From Pigmentibacter ruber (GTDB lineage Bacteria; Bdellovibrionota_B; Oligoflexia; Silvanigrellales; Silvanigrellaceae): a stretch of DNA of 64,000 bases. Under the pieces are notes generated by a model. It saw nothing but the letters and a program-made list of their open reading frames with translations. It had not been told where the DNA came from and did no database searches. Numbering within the stretch: the stretch's first letter is position 1; each line of letters opens with the position of its first letter. The stretch covers positions 372,001 through 436,000 of the forward strand of contig NZ_WSSC01000004.1 of assembly GCF_009792895.1 (NCBI RefSeq), read 5' to 3'. Of this stretch, positions 36,137 through 44,499 are shown one piece after another. A program made the position numbers and the translations under genes.

Positions 36137-36166
36137 TAAATTTAATTTACAATATTTAAAAAGTTT

Positions 36167-37681
36167 TTATTCAATAATTCTTGAATCTAATTCAACATTA
36201 TCATTTAGTATTGTCTTTATTCTTGCTTTATTATTATTCCAAAAATATTTAATTTTAAAGCCCTTCAAGGTGATAAAATCATTTTTATCAATTGCATATA
36301 ACTTTTCAGGAAATTTATCATCACTTAGTTTTAAATAAATGCTACCATTTTTATAAAATACATTATTTATTTCATCTTCATCATATAAAGTAAAATTTAA
36401 AGCATAATCTTTTAAATTCTTACTAGTTTTTACTTGTCTAATTTTTTTAGCATCATTTAGACCTAATTTATAAACATCGTTAAAACTTGCAACAAGCATA
36501 TCATTTAAATAATCACCATTATCAGAATTAGTCATAACTATTAAGGCATCTTTTAATTTAATTTTATCCCTGTTTTTATGAGAATTTACATATGCTATCA
36601 TAATAGATTTAAAACCTTCATTACTCCCTCCATGTCCAAATGATAAGACATTTTTATTTTTTGCTATTTCAAAACCAAGACCAAATTTGGATGGTAATTG
36701 TTGAATAAAAATCTGGTTGGTAATTTCTTGCTTAATATTTAAAAAATTTGTTTCGTTATAGTATGCATTTAGAAAACGCAACGTAGCAGTTGCAAGATCT
36801 GTTGGGTTAGTCCATAAACCAGCTGCCGCTTGTTCGGGATAATCATGAAATTTACCTTGATAAACTTTCCCTTCAACATCATGTGCACTACTCGCTAAAG
36901 ATAGGATTTTTTCTGGTAAAGGTTGTACAAAAGTACTATTCAGCATGCCTAATTTTCTTAAAATATTTGTGTCCATCCAACTTGAAAAATCCTTTTCCAC
37001 AATACTTTCAATTGCTAATTGTAAAATGCTTGTACCACCGCCAGAATAAGAATATTTTGTTCCTGGAGTATTAATAATTTCAATTGCATTTGTAAAAATT
37101 TCTGGTTTTTTCCCATTTAATACATCTATAATATTTGGAAAATATTTAGTTGATCGGTCTATCCCTGGAAAACCTCCGACATTTACTCCCGCAGTATGAG
37201 CCATTAAATATCTTGCCGTAACTGGTTTCTCTTTCGTAAAATTGTTTAAAGGAACAGACCATCCTTTTAAGTAGTCATTAATATTTTTATCTAATTCAAG
37301 TTTGTTTTCGTTGACTAAACTTAGTACTCCTAATACTGTAAATGGTTTACTTATAGATGCCGCTTGCAATAAATGCTCTGGAAGTAATTTTTCTTTCGTT
37401 TCGGCATCTTTAAATCCATATGTCTTTATCCAAACAATTTTTCCATTATGAATTGCGGCTAGACTTACTCCTGGAATATTATACATCTTCATCGCATTGA
37501 AAATAGAAGTTTTTATTGGCTTTTTACCTTCTAAAACATATTGATCTCGCAAACTATTTTCAACTCTTGTTAAGTTATTTATTTCATGCTCATCTATATA
37601 AGACAAATGTGTTGGAATTTTTTCACTTGAAAAGGCACTTTCTACTTGTAAAAGTAATAATAAAAAAATATTTATTTTCAT
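36167..37681 (-). CDS. Secreted serine hydrolase, beta-lactamase/class C penicillin-binding fold
   Basis: 504 residues with a signal peptide (MKINIFLLLLLQVESAFSSEK). The beta-lactamase family (PF00144-type) domain has the catalytic S-x-x-K as ASISKPFT, the Y-x-G-type motif in YSYSGGGTSILQL, and LGFEIAKNKNVLSFGHGGSNEGF, where HGG takes the place of the K-T-G box. The ~130-residue C-terminal part is a separate beta-rich domain. Relatives include esterases, D-amino-peptidases and DD-peptidases; true beta-lactamase activity should not be assumed. It lies near the YdjM-like gene on the same strand, separated by 55 bases. Confidence 0.85.
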   Translation of the reverse strand: MKINIFLLLLLQVESAFSSEKIPTHLSYIDEHEINNLTRVENSLRDQYVLEGKKPIKTSIFNAMKMYNIPGVSLAAIHNGKIVWIKTYGFKDAETKEKLLPEHLLQAASISKPFTVLGVLSLVNENKLELDKNINDYLKGWSVPLNNFTKEKPVTARYLMAHTAGVNVGGFPGIDRSTKYFPNIIDVLNGKKPEIFTNAIEIINTPGTKYSYSGGGTSILQLAIESIVEKDFSSWMDTNILRKLGMLNSTFVQPLPEKILSLASSAHDVEGKVYQGKFHDYPEQAAAGLWTNPTDLATATLRFLNAYYNETNFLNIKQEITNQIFIQQLPSKFGLGFEIAKNKNVLSFGHGGSNEGFKSIMIAYVNSHKNRDKIKLKDALIVMTNSDNGDYLNDMLVASFNDVYKLGLNDAKKIRQVKTSKNLKDYALNFTLYDEDEINNVFYKNGSIYLKLSDDKFPEKLYAIDKNDFITLKGFKIKYFWNNNKARIKTILNDNVELDSRIIE

Positions 37682-37736
37682 GTATAAACCTAACTTTAAG
37701 GAAACAAATAATTACAGATGGATTACGCCCAAAATT

Positions 37737-38267
37737 TTAAGTTTTTAAATTTTTTCTTATCAGTAATGCAGAAATTCCAACAAATAAACATGGTAACCAA
37801 ATATAAATAAATTCAGACTTTAAAACAATAAAACCTCTTTCGGAAAAGAAATTTTTTACCCCAATAGGTGAAACTCTAATTTCTCGAAATGGAAAGAAAT
37901 ATCTTGTTTCATCAAATGGCCACCAAAATTCAACACCTAGACCTCCTGATGTACAAGCATCAAGAATTCCGTGTGAAAGCATTGATACAAATGCAAATAA
38001 AAAAACATACAAATGTTTTGCTTTTAAAAAATTAGAAAAAAATGTGGTACTTAAAGAAATTAGAAAAGCAAAAAACAGAGAATGGGTAAACCCCCTATGT
38101 CCCCATTGCGACTCATACTTTATTCCATACTGAAATCCAATAACATCTAAATCAGGGACTAAAGATAAACATATTCCTAAAACAAAAAGTCGTTTAGGAA
38201 TATTTTTAAATCCAAACGCCATAGTTAGCGATATGGGAATTGCAATATGCGAAAAAGCCGATGCCAT
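37737..38267 (-). CDS. YdjM-like membrane-bound metal-dependent hydrolase family protein
   Basis: 176 residues with about four membrane helices. WGHRGFTHSLFFAFLISL and MLSHGILDACTSGGLGVEFWWPFDETRYFFPF are the characteristic blocks of the YdjM/YfhO-type DUF457 family, with metal-binding His and Asp residues in HRGFTHS and SHGILD. PDLDVIGF near residue 38 is the third conserved block. E. coli YdjM is an inner-membrane protein under LexA control; the actual reaction is not known to me. The start ATG at 38267 lacks a strong Shine-Dalgarno. Confidence 0.82.
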   Translation of the reverse strand: MASAFSHIAIPISLTMAFGFKNIPKRLFVLGICLSLVPDLDVIGFQYGIKYESQWGHRGFTHSLFFAFLISLSTTFFSNFLKAKHLYVFLFAFVSMLSHGILDACTSGGLGVEFWWPFDETRYFFPFREIRVSPIGVKNFFSERGFIVLKSEFIYIWLPCLFVGISALLIRKNLKT

Positions 38268-38474
38268 TTCATTTAATCCTTTTTCACGAGAGTGTGCATA
38301 TAACTTTTTTTAACTTTCCAAAAGCATCATAAATAGTCATACAGTATCTAATTTTCAATAATATGTCTGATTATTGAAACAATAAAAAATTATAATAAAA
38401 ATTTATTGCCATAAGTAAATTCCAAAATCAATTCTCAAAAATATACTACTGCAATTAATATTTGTTATTTTATA

Positions 38475-39044
38475 TTAATTTTGCATACTTTTAAGCTGAT
38501 AAGGGTTTGAAGGCAAACAAATTTCAATATCGTTATCAGGATTATAGTTATAATTACTTTTATTTCGATCAACGACTTGAAAGTATCTATCATTAATTAA
38601 TTTAATTTGTTGTATCGTGCTATTGACATTATCATCCAAATTATTATTTCTTTTCAGCTGATAAGAATTTTCGGAGTAATTTGTTTCCTTTAAAATATAA
38701 GTTTTTTCGGAGTAACTTGTTTCCTTTAAAATATAAGTTTTTTCGTAATAATCATTATAATAGGTTGGCAATTGACAATGATTATTTATATTATACCCAA
38801 ATTTAAAAAATTTCTTTAATTGCTTAAGATCTTGTGTTGGAAAAATATTTAAATCACCTTTGATAACATGATATCTTTCTTTAATATTATCATTATTATG
38901 CTCTTTATTATTCTTTACTTTTACAAAATTACGGTAGTCCTGAAAACTCTTTGGCAAGAAATTATCTAATGAATTTATTTCTTTAGAATATATATTAAGT
39001 TTAAAAAACAATGCTACAAAAATTATAATAATATTTTTTTTCAT
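38475..39044 (-). CDS. Secreted protein with 12-residue tandem repeats, unknown function
   Basis: 189 residues with an N-terminal signal-like segment (MKKNIIIIFVALFFKLNIYS). The middle contains EKTYILKETSYS, EKTYILKETNYS and a diverged third copy, ENSYQLKRNNN. They are encoded by near-identical 36-base units. The protein is rich in Asn, Tyr and Lys and has no domain I recognise. It is unlinked to neighbours by spacing: 127 bases precede truB on the same strand. Copy number may vary between strains. Confidence 0.6.
   Translation of the reverse strand: MKKNIIIIFVALFFKLNIYSKEINSLDNFLPKSFQDYRNFVKVKNNKEHNNDNIKERYHVIKGDLNIFPTQDLKQLKKFFKFGYNINNHCQLPTYYNDYYEKTYILKETSYSEKTYILKETNYSENSYQLKRNNNLDDNVNSTIQQIKLINDRYFQVVDRNKSNYNYNPDNDIEICLPSNPYQLKSMQN
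38671..38742. repeat. Two tandem 36-bp repeat units
   Basis: Units 38671-38706 and 38707-38742 differ at one base; a degenerate third copy adjoins. They encode the 12-residue repeats of the surrounding gene. This is a coding repeat, not a CRISPR. Confidence 0.85.
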
Positions 39045-39171
39045 AAATTACTAATTCTTATATAAATATTAAGGTATAAATAGTGTTTGAAATATATACC
39101 AAACAGAGTATTTACTATCAGAATATAGTTTTTTTTACAACTTTTGCTTAAAATGGATAAATTGACTATTA

Positions 39172-40146
39172 CTAATACATCTTTTTCTTCGGCATTATTT
39201 TAATTTGATTGAATTCAATTAGAAATTTGATCTCTGAATAAAACATTACTTCAAAGTTTTTTACTTTAACAAAAGCTGAAAAAAAATTATTTCTTTGAAA
39301 TAAATGTTCTGATATGAAAGAATTATTTCTTTCAAGAAGCACAATATTTCCTGAAGATATTTGCTTTGAATAACATTCATCTAATTCAATTATTGGAATA
39401 CTATTTAATATTTCTGTAACTGGTATTAAATTTGCTTTTATTTCATTTTTTAATTCTTCTTTATCAATATCAGCAGGAACAGAAATAGCATTTTCTACAT
39501 GCCAAGGTTCAACAAATTCTCTTCTCAATTGAGAACAATATCCTACAGTATTAATGGCTTTTGCTAAATCCCTGGCTAATGAACGAACATATGTACCTTT
39601 TCCACATAACACTCTTAACGAAATAGTTTCTTCGGAATTATTTGAGTCTACTATTTCTATGTTTTGGATAAATATCTTTCTTTTTTTTGTTTCAATAGGA
39701 TTTGGAATACTGCCGCTTGCCCGCATATATTCATATAAAGGCTTACCATTCATTTTTAATGCACTATAAACGGGAGGTATTTGCTCAATTTCTCCATGAA
39801 AAGAATTGAGTTTATCTTTAATTAATTCAGTATAATTTCTTGGAACATCTTTTTCATCTACTACTCGTCCTGTTGCATCTAATGTGTCTGTTTCTTTACC
39901 AAACTTAATTGTAAACAAATATTGTTTTTTTCCATCCATTATTTCGTCTGATAATCTAGTTGCTCCACCAATTAACACAGGTAACAAACCAGTAGCAAAA
40001 GGATCTAAAGTTCCTAAATGCCCAACTTTATCTATATTTAATGCTTTCCGAACAAGGGAAACAATTTTATGACTTGTCATACCAGCTGGTTTATCAACAA
40101 GAATTAAACCACAGTAATTATTAACTTCACTTTCCTTAATATTCAT
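39172..40146 (-). CDS. truB: tRNA pseudouridine-55 synthase
   Basis: Makes pseudouridine 55 in the T-loop of tRNAs; 324 residues. The N-terminus GLILVDKPAGMTSHKIVSLVRK and the catalytic block GHLGTLDPFATGLLPVLIGGATR (Asp in TLDP) are diagnostic. IPPVYSALKMNGKPLYEYMRAS and CGKGTYVRSLARDLA also match. It is the last gene of the rimP-nusA-infB-rbfA-truB operon, 20 bases after rbfA. Confidence 0.95.
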   Translation of the reverse strand: MNIKESEVNNYCGLILVDKPAGMTSHKIVSLVRKALNIDKVGHLGTLDPFATGLLPVLIGGATRLSDEIMDGKKQYLFTIKFGKETDTLDATGRVVDEKDVPRNYTELIKDKLNSFHGEIEQIPPVYSALKMNGKPLYEYMRASGSIPNPIETKKRKIFIQNIEIVDSNNSEETISLRVLCGKGTYVRSLARDLAKAINTVGYCSQLRREFVEPWHVENAISVPADIDKEELKNEIKANLIPVTEILNSIPIIELDECYSKQISSGNIVLLERNNSFISEHLFQRNNFFSAFVKVKNFEVMFYSEIKFLIEFNQIKIMPKKKMY

Positions 40147-40166
40147 AATTTTATTTTGTTCTTTTA

Positions 40167-40583
40167 TTATTTTTTAGGTTGATGCTCTTGACTTAAAGAT
40201 TCATCTTGTAAAGATGAGTTTTTTTCATTTTCTTTTAATTCATCACTTACTTTAGTTAATAAGGCACCCATTTTTACTGAATACTCTACACTATCATCAT
40301 AATAAAAAACTATTTCTGGAGTGTAGCGTATTAATAGTGATTTTCCTAATTCACGTCTGATGAAGCCAGAAGCTTGTTTCAAACCTTTTTCAGCCAATTT
40401 CCTTTGCTCAGGTTCGCCTAACACAGAAAAATAAACTTTAGCAATTTGCAAATCAGGAGACATTTTTACTGAATTCAAGGTAATGCCACGCACTCTAGGA
40501 TCAGATATTTCTCCGCGCACAAGCATCATTGCTATGTGTTCGCGGATTTGTTCGCCAAGTTGTAGCATTCTTTTTGTAGCCAT
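40167..40583 (-). CDS. rbfA: Ribosome-binding factor A
   Basis: 30S maturation factor, 138 residues. Diagnostic stretches are REHIAMMLVRGEISDPRVRGITLNSVKMSPDLQIAKVYFSVLG and GFIRRELGKSLLIRYTPEIVFYYDDSVEYSVKM, the KH-type fold of RbfA. The C-terminal ~20 residues are polar and probably disordered. It sits between infB (20 bases upstream) and truB, the standard order. Confidence 0.93.
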   Translation of the reverse strand: MATKRMLQLGEQIREHIAMMLVRGEISDPRVRGITLNSVKMSPDLQIAKVYFSVLGEPEQRKLAEKGLKQASGFIRRELGKSLLIRYTPEIVFYYDDSVEYSVKMGALLTKVSDELKENEKNSSLQDESLSQEHQPKK

Positions 40584-40603
40584 TTAAACAAAACATCCTT
40601 TAA

Positions 40604-43600
40604 TTAATGAAGAGTTGCTGCTATTTCTTCCACAATAAATGCTTCCAAAATATCCCCAACTTTAATATCATTATAGTTTTCAACACCGATACCACACTCA
40701 AAACCTTGTAAAACTTCTTTTGCATCGTCTTTAAAGCGTTTTAGAGAGCCAATTTTTCCGGTGTAAATTACAACACCATCACGCACAATTCTGACATGAG
40801 AATTTCGCACAACTTTTCCATCTGAAATCATACTACCAGCAATAACACCGACCTTTGGTACTGAGAAAGTATTGCGCACTTCTGCATGCCCAATAATTTT
40901 ATCTTGTTTAATTGGAGCGAGTGTTCCAACCATGGCAGCTTGAACAGCTTCTATTAGTTCATAAATGATGCTGTAGCATTGAATTTTAATACCAGCCTGT
41001 TCAGCTACTTGGGCAGCAACTCTATCAGGGCGAACATTAAATCCAAGAATCAATGCATTTGAAGCTTTTGCTAAAATAACATCAGTTTCAGTGATACCAC
41101 CAACTGCTGAGTGTAAGATTTTAGTTTTAACTTTTGCTGTATCCAATTTTGCTAGTGAAGCACGAATAGCTTCAGCAGAACCATGAGTATCTGCTTTTAC
41201 AATGATAGAAACTTCTTTTGCTTTATCTTCAGCTTTTGCCATTAAAGCTAATAATTCATCCATGGATGAGCCACGTTGACTTGCTAAATCTTTTTGGCGC
41301 TGCTTTTCAATTCTGTAGGCAACTGCTTCTTTTGCAATAGCATCACTCACAACACAGTTAAATTGATCACCAGCAGCAGGGACATCGCTTAAGCCTATAA
41401 TTTCTACAGGTGTTGAAGGTTCTGCTTTGATAATTTTTTCGCCATTAGCGTCATTCATTGCTCTAATTCTACCCATTGAAGTTCCAACAACGATAAAGTC
41501 TTGGTTTTTCAAGGTTCCTTTTGTTACTATAACAGTTGCTACAGGACCTCTAGCTTTATCTAGTTTTGCTTCAATGACGATACCTTCTGCTAAAGTATCT
41601 TTTGCTGCTTTTAAATCTAATACTTCTGCTTGTAGAAGAATTGATTCAATTAATTCATTTAAACCTTGATGTGTTTTAGCAGAAACTTGAACAAAGATGG
41701 AATCTCCACCCCATTCCTCAGGCATAACACCTTGTTCAGATAATTCTCTGTTGATACGATCTAAATTTGAACCAGGCTTATCAATTTTATTTACTGCAAC
41801 AATAATTGGAACATTTGCTGCTTTAGCATGAGAGATAGCTTCAATAGTTTGAGGCATTACACCATCATCCGCAGCTACCACCAAAACAACAATATCAGTA
41901 ACTTGAGCTCCTCTGGCCCGCATTGCTGTGAATGCTTCGTGACCAGGAGTATCTAAAAATGTAAGTTTTTGACCTTTATAGTCAATTTGATATGCACCAA
42001 TATGCTGAGTAATTCCTCCAGCTTCTTTCGCAGCTACATTTGCGGAACGAATCGCGTCTAGTAATGAAGTTTTTCCATGATCCACGTGTCCCATAATTGT
42101 AATAATTGGAGGACGTGGGAAGGAGTTTAACTCATTATTTTGGGTTGTTTTCCGCGCTAAAATATCACCTATTGTGACACTTGAACTTTGTGTTTCATAC
42201 CCAAATTCTTGTGAAACAAATGTAGCAGTATCAAAATCAAGTTGTTGATTAATACTTGCAGACATCCCTAATTTCATCAAAACTTTGATTACTGCACTAG
42301 CTTTTTGACTGAGTTCACCAGCCAAGTCATTTACAGTTATGGTTTCATCAATGCGGATGATTTTCTTAGAAGCTTTAGTTGGGTTTGCAACTTCAGTTTT
42401 TTTAATTTCTTTTTTCTTAAAGGCCTGTGAAGCTTTTTTCCTATTCGGTATCATTGTTCTAACAACAATTGCTTGATCTTCAGCGCCTTCTAAATCTCCA
42501 TAGAAATCGAGATCTTCATCTTCTTCTAAACGACGAGCGTTTTTATTGCGAATACGACGAGCATCTTCCTCATCTGTAATTCTACGTTTTTCTCTATCTT
42601 TATCTTTCTCACGATCTTTAAGCCTAGATGGAACATCTTTCGTTGGGGTTGCTGCTGGTGCTTCACCTCCCATTACAAATGGTCTACTCGCTACAGGAGC
42701 AGCAGGGCGAGTTCCAAAACCTCCAGGTCTTTCAGAATTATATCCTCCAGCGGAGCCAGGTCTACCTTGTTGTCCGCCAGAACCAGTTCTAAAACCAGCT
42801 TGTCCACCATTTTCACGCGCATCTCTGTTGCCAAAACCCCCAGATTGACCTGGACGTCCTGCCTGTTGAGCACCGTTCCGTGGTTGAAAATCCCTATTTC
42901 CTCTATTGTCACGAGAATCTCTATTGTCTGAGCGTTGCCCGCCCATCATTCCATTTTGTGATTGATTTGAACGACCATAGTTATCACGTGGATTGCTTGA
43001 TCTTGGAGCGCCATTGTCGTCTCTGCGATAAGCATTTTGTGAATTAAAACTTGCAGTTGTATAGCTTTGTGGTTTGGTTGGAGGAGAAGAAGGAGTTGCC
43101 TCAGCTTTCCTCACAATAACAGCACCTGTATCTGCTTTTGTATTTGCAACAGATTTTGAATTTTGTGCTGGGGAAGTTGTACTAGAAGCAGAACGTATGA
43201 CTTGAGCAGAACCTGAAGAATTAGAACTTGGGGAATTAGTAGTTTGCACGTTATTAATCTCATCACTCTTTTGAGAGCGTATAGCTGATGTTGCGCCTAC
43301 TTCGGAGCCCTTAGACCTTGATTCTGTATCAGTTCTACTGGAAATTGCCTCTTGAGTTTGAGCGGAAGCAGCTGTTGTCTCTCTGTAATCTGGGGTTGTA
43401 GTTTTTTCTCCTACACGTGTAGAAGAATTAGAAACAGTTTGATTGTTAGCTAATGCAGATTTCATATTTTCACTAGCAGTATCTTCTTCACTTTGAACTG
43501 CTTTGTTACGTTTATGAACGTCTTCAGATGTGTTTTTTGAAGCAACATCGTGAGAAATTTTTTCAGATACCTCAACAACACCTGCCGCAGATTTTCTTAT

Positions 43601-43918
43601 AATCGGAGCTTTTTTAGGTGTGTGCTCTGCATTTTCATTGGTATCTTGAACTGATTTTAATTGTGATTCTTCACCTGACTCGGGAGAAACCTCAATTTTT
43701 CTTCTAATGATTAATTTACTTGCAGCAGCTTTTTGAGCCGCTTCTTTTTCAGGATTTTTTCCAGATCGATGAAAAGCACGCAATTTAGCAGCCTCTGTTT
43801 CAGAGATCGCATTAAAGTGATTTTTTACTTGAATCCCGAGTTCTTGAAGCTTAATAATGGCAGCCTTGGTCTCAATCCCCAACTCTTTCGCCAAATCAAG
43901 TACTCTAATACGACTCAT
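40604..43918 (-). CDS. infB: Translation initiation factor IF-2 with a long disordered Gly/Arg/Asn-rich region
   Basis: GTPase that places initiator tRNA on the ribosome. At 1104 residues it is longer than E. coli IF-2 (890). The IF2_N domain is at the start (RIRVLDLAKELGIETKAAI). Then come about 370 low-complexity residues, the last part rich in Gly, Arg, Asn, Asp and Gln (RSDNRDSRDNRGNRD, GGFGNRDARENGG). A basic helix and a second IF2_N-like segment precede the G domain: GHVDHGKTSLLD (G1), DTPGHE (G3) and NKIDKPG (G4). ATG 43918 follows GGGAGC. Confidence 0.96.
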   Translation of the reverse strand: MSRIRVLDLAKELGIETKAAIIKLQELGIQVKNHFNAISETEAAKLRAFHRSGKNPEKEAAQKAAASKLIIRRKIEVSPESGEESQLKSVQDTNENAEHTPKKAPIIRKSAAGVVEVSEKISHDVASKNTSEDVHKRNKAVQSEEDTASENMKSALANNQTVSNSSTRVGEKTTTPDYRETTAASAQTQEAISSRTDTESRSKGSEVGATSAIRSQKSDEINNVQTTNSPSSNSSGSAQVIRSASSTTSPAQNSKSVANTKADTGAVIVRKAEATPSSPPTKPQSYTTASFNSQNAYRRDDNGAPRSSNPRDNYGRSNQSQNGMMGGQRSDNRDSRDNRGNRDFQPRNGAQQAGRPGQSGGFGNRDARENGGQAGFRTGSGGQQGRPGSAGGYNSERPGGFGTRPAAPVASRPFVMGGEAPAATPTKDVPSRLKDREKDKDREKRRITDEEDARRIRNKNARRLEEDEDLDFYGDLEGAEDQAIVVRTMIPNRKKASQAFKKKEIKKTEVANPTKASKKIIRIDETITVNDLAGELSQKASAVIKVLMKLGMSASINQQLDFDTATFVSQEFGYETQSSSVTIGDILARKTTQNNELNSFPRPPIITIMGHVDHGKTSLLDAIRSANVAAKEAGGITQHIGAYQIDYKGQKLTFLDTPGHEAFTAMRARGAQVTDIVVLVVAADDGVMPQTIEAISHAKAANVPIIVAVNKIDKPGSNLDRINRELSEQGVMPEEWGGDSIFVQVSAKTHQGLNELIESILLQAEVLDLKAAKDTLAEGIVIEAKLDKARGPVATVIVTKGTLKNQDFIVVGTSMGRIRAMNDANGEKIIKAEPSTPVEIIGLSDVPAAGDQFNCVVSDAIAKEAVAYRIEKQRQKDLASQRGSSMDELLALMAKAEDKAKEVSIIVKADTHGSAEAIRASLAKLDTAKVKTKILHSAVGGITETDVILAKASNALILGFNVRPDRVAAQVAEQAGIKIQCYSIIYELIEAVQAAMVGTLAPIKQDKIIGHAEVRNTFSVPKVGVIAGSMISDGKVVRNSHVRIVRDGVVIYTGKIGSLKRFKDDAKEVLQGFECGIGVENYNDIKVGDILEAFIVEEIAATLH

Positions 43919-43992
43919 CAAATGCAGCTCCCAATAAAATCATGCCAACAAAGCTAGCACGGTAAAATAAAAATAAATAAAAAAACTTTTTA

Positions 43993-44499
43993 TTATGCCT
44001 CAAAATCCTTGGCCATAATAACAGACAAAACTTTAATAACAGCATCTTTTCTAGTAACAAGCATTGCTTTTACTGCCTTTTCCTTGCCAAAGAATCTTTC
44101 ACCCAGCAGGGTTGAGGATGCATTAATTTTTATTCCTAACACTCTACTCTTGTAACGCACGAGCAGGGCTTCACAATGACGGTAAAATCTTTCACTACCA
44201 TCATTAGAAAAAAGGAACACTCTTGAAATGCGATTTGGATCCTTTTGTTTTTGTTTCGCACGAATAGCAGCTAGTCCTGCTTCTTCTGTCTGTAGCAATG
44301 TTTCAATGCTTTCCAATCCACCTCGAAGACTACCGCAGCGGCGTGCAAAGGCAAGAGCGTGAATCAAATTATCACTTAATTCAACACTTGGAACTTTTAT
44401 CGTACCATCAGGGGAAAACACCTGGAAAGACTTTTGCAAGTTATGGAACAACAATTGAAGTTCAGTATCAGTTTCCAGAGATCTTGGCAGTTTCAGCAT
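43993..44499 (-). CDS. Unknown protein in the nusA-infB operon
   Basis: 168 residues, basic. It lies where many bacteria have ylxR (DUF448) and an L7Ae-like gene, but lacks the YlxR motif and I see no clear L7Ae motif. Visible stretches are ALAFARRCGSLRGGLESIETLLQTEEAGLAAIR and SRVFLFSNDGSERFYRHCEALLVRYKSRVLGIKINAS. The second is faintly like an L7Ae or Rossmann-type small domain, which would suit the position. It overlaps nusA by 32 bases and ends about 75 bases before infB, so it is co-translated with the operon. An RNA- or ribosome-related role is inferred from context only. Confidence 0.7.
   Translation of the reverse strand: MLKLPRSLETDTELQLLFHNLQKSFQVFSPDGTIKVPSVELSDNLIHALAFARRCGSLRGGLESIETLLQTEEAGLAAIRAKQKQKDPNRISRVFLFSNDGSERFYRHCEALLVRYKSRVLGIKINASSTLLGERFFGKEKAVKAMLVTRKDAVIKVLSVIMAKDFEA

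Noticed and set aside
36167-37681. Antibiotic-resistance beta-lactamase
   Set aside because: Only the general fold and S-x-x-K are shared. Length, C-terminal domain and HGG motif fit the broad serine hydrolase family, so a resistance call is not supported.
38671-38742. Repeats resembling a CRISPR array
   Set aside because: Units are directly tandem with no spacers and stay in frame within a coding region.
42546-42912. Open frames on both strands within the Gly/Arg-rich part of infB
   Set aside because: They mirror the low-complexity codons of infB. No start signals or family features.
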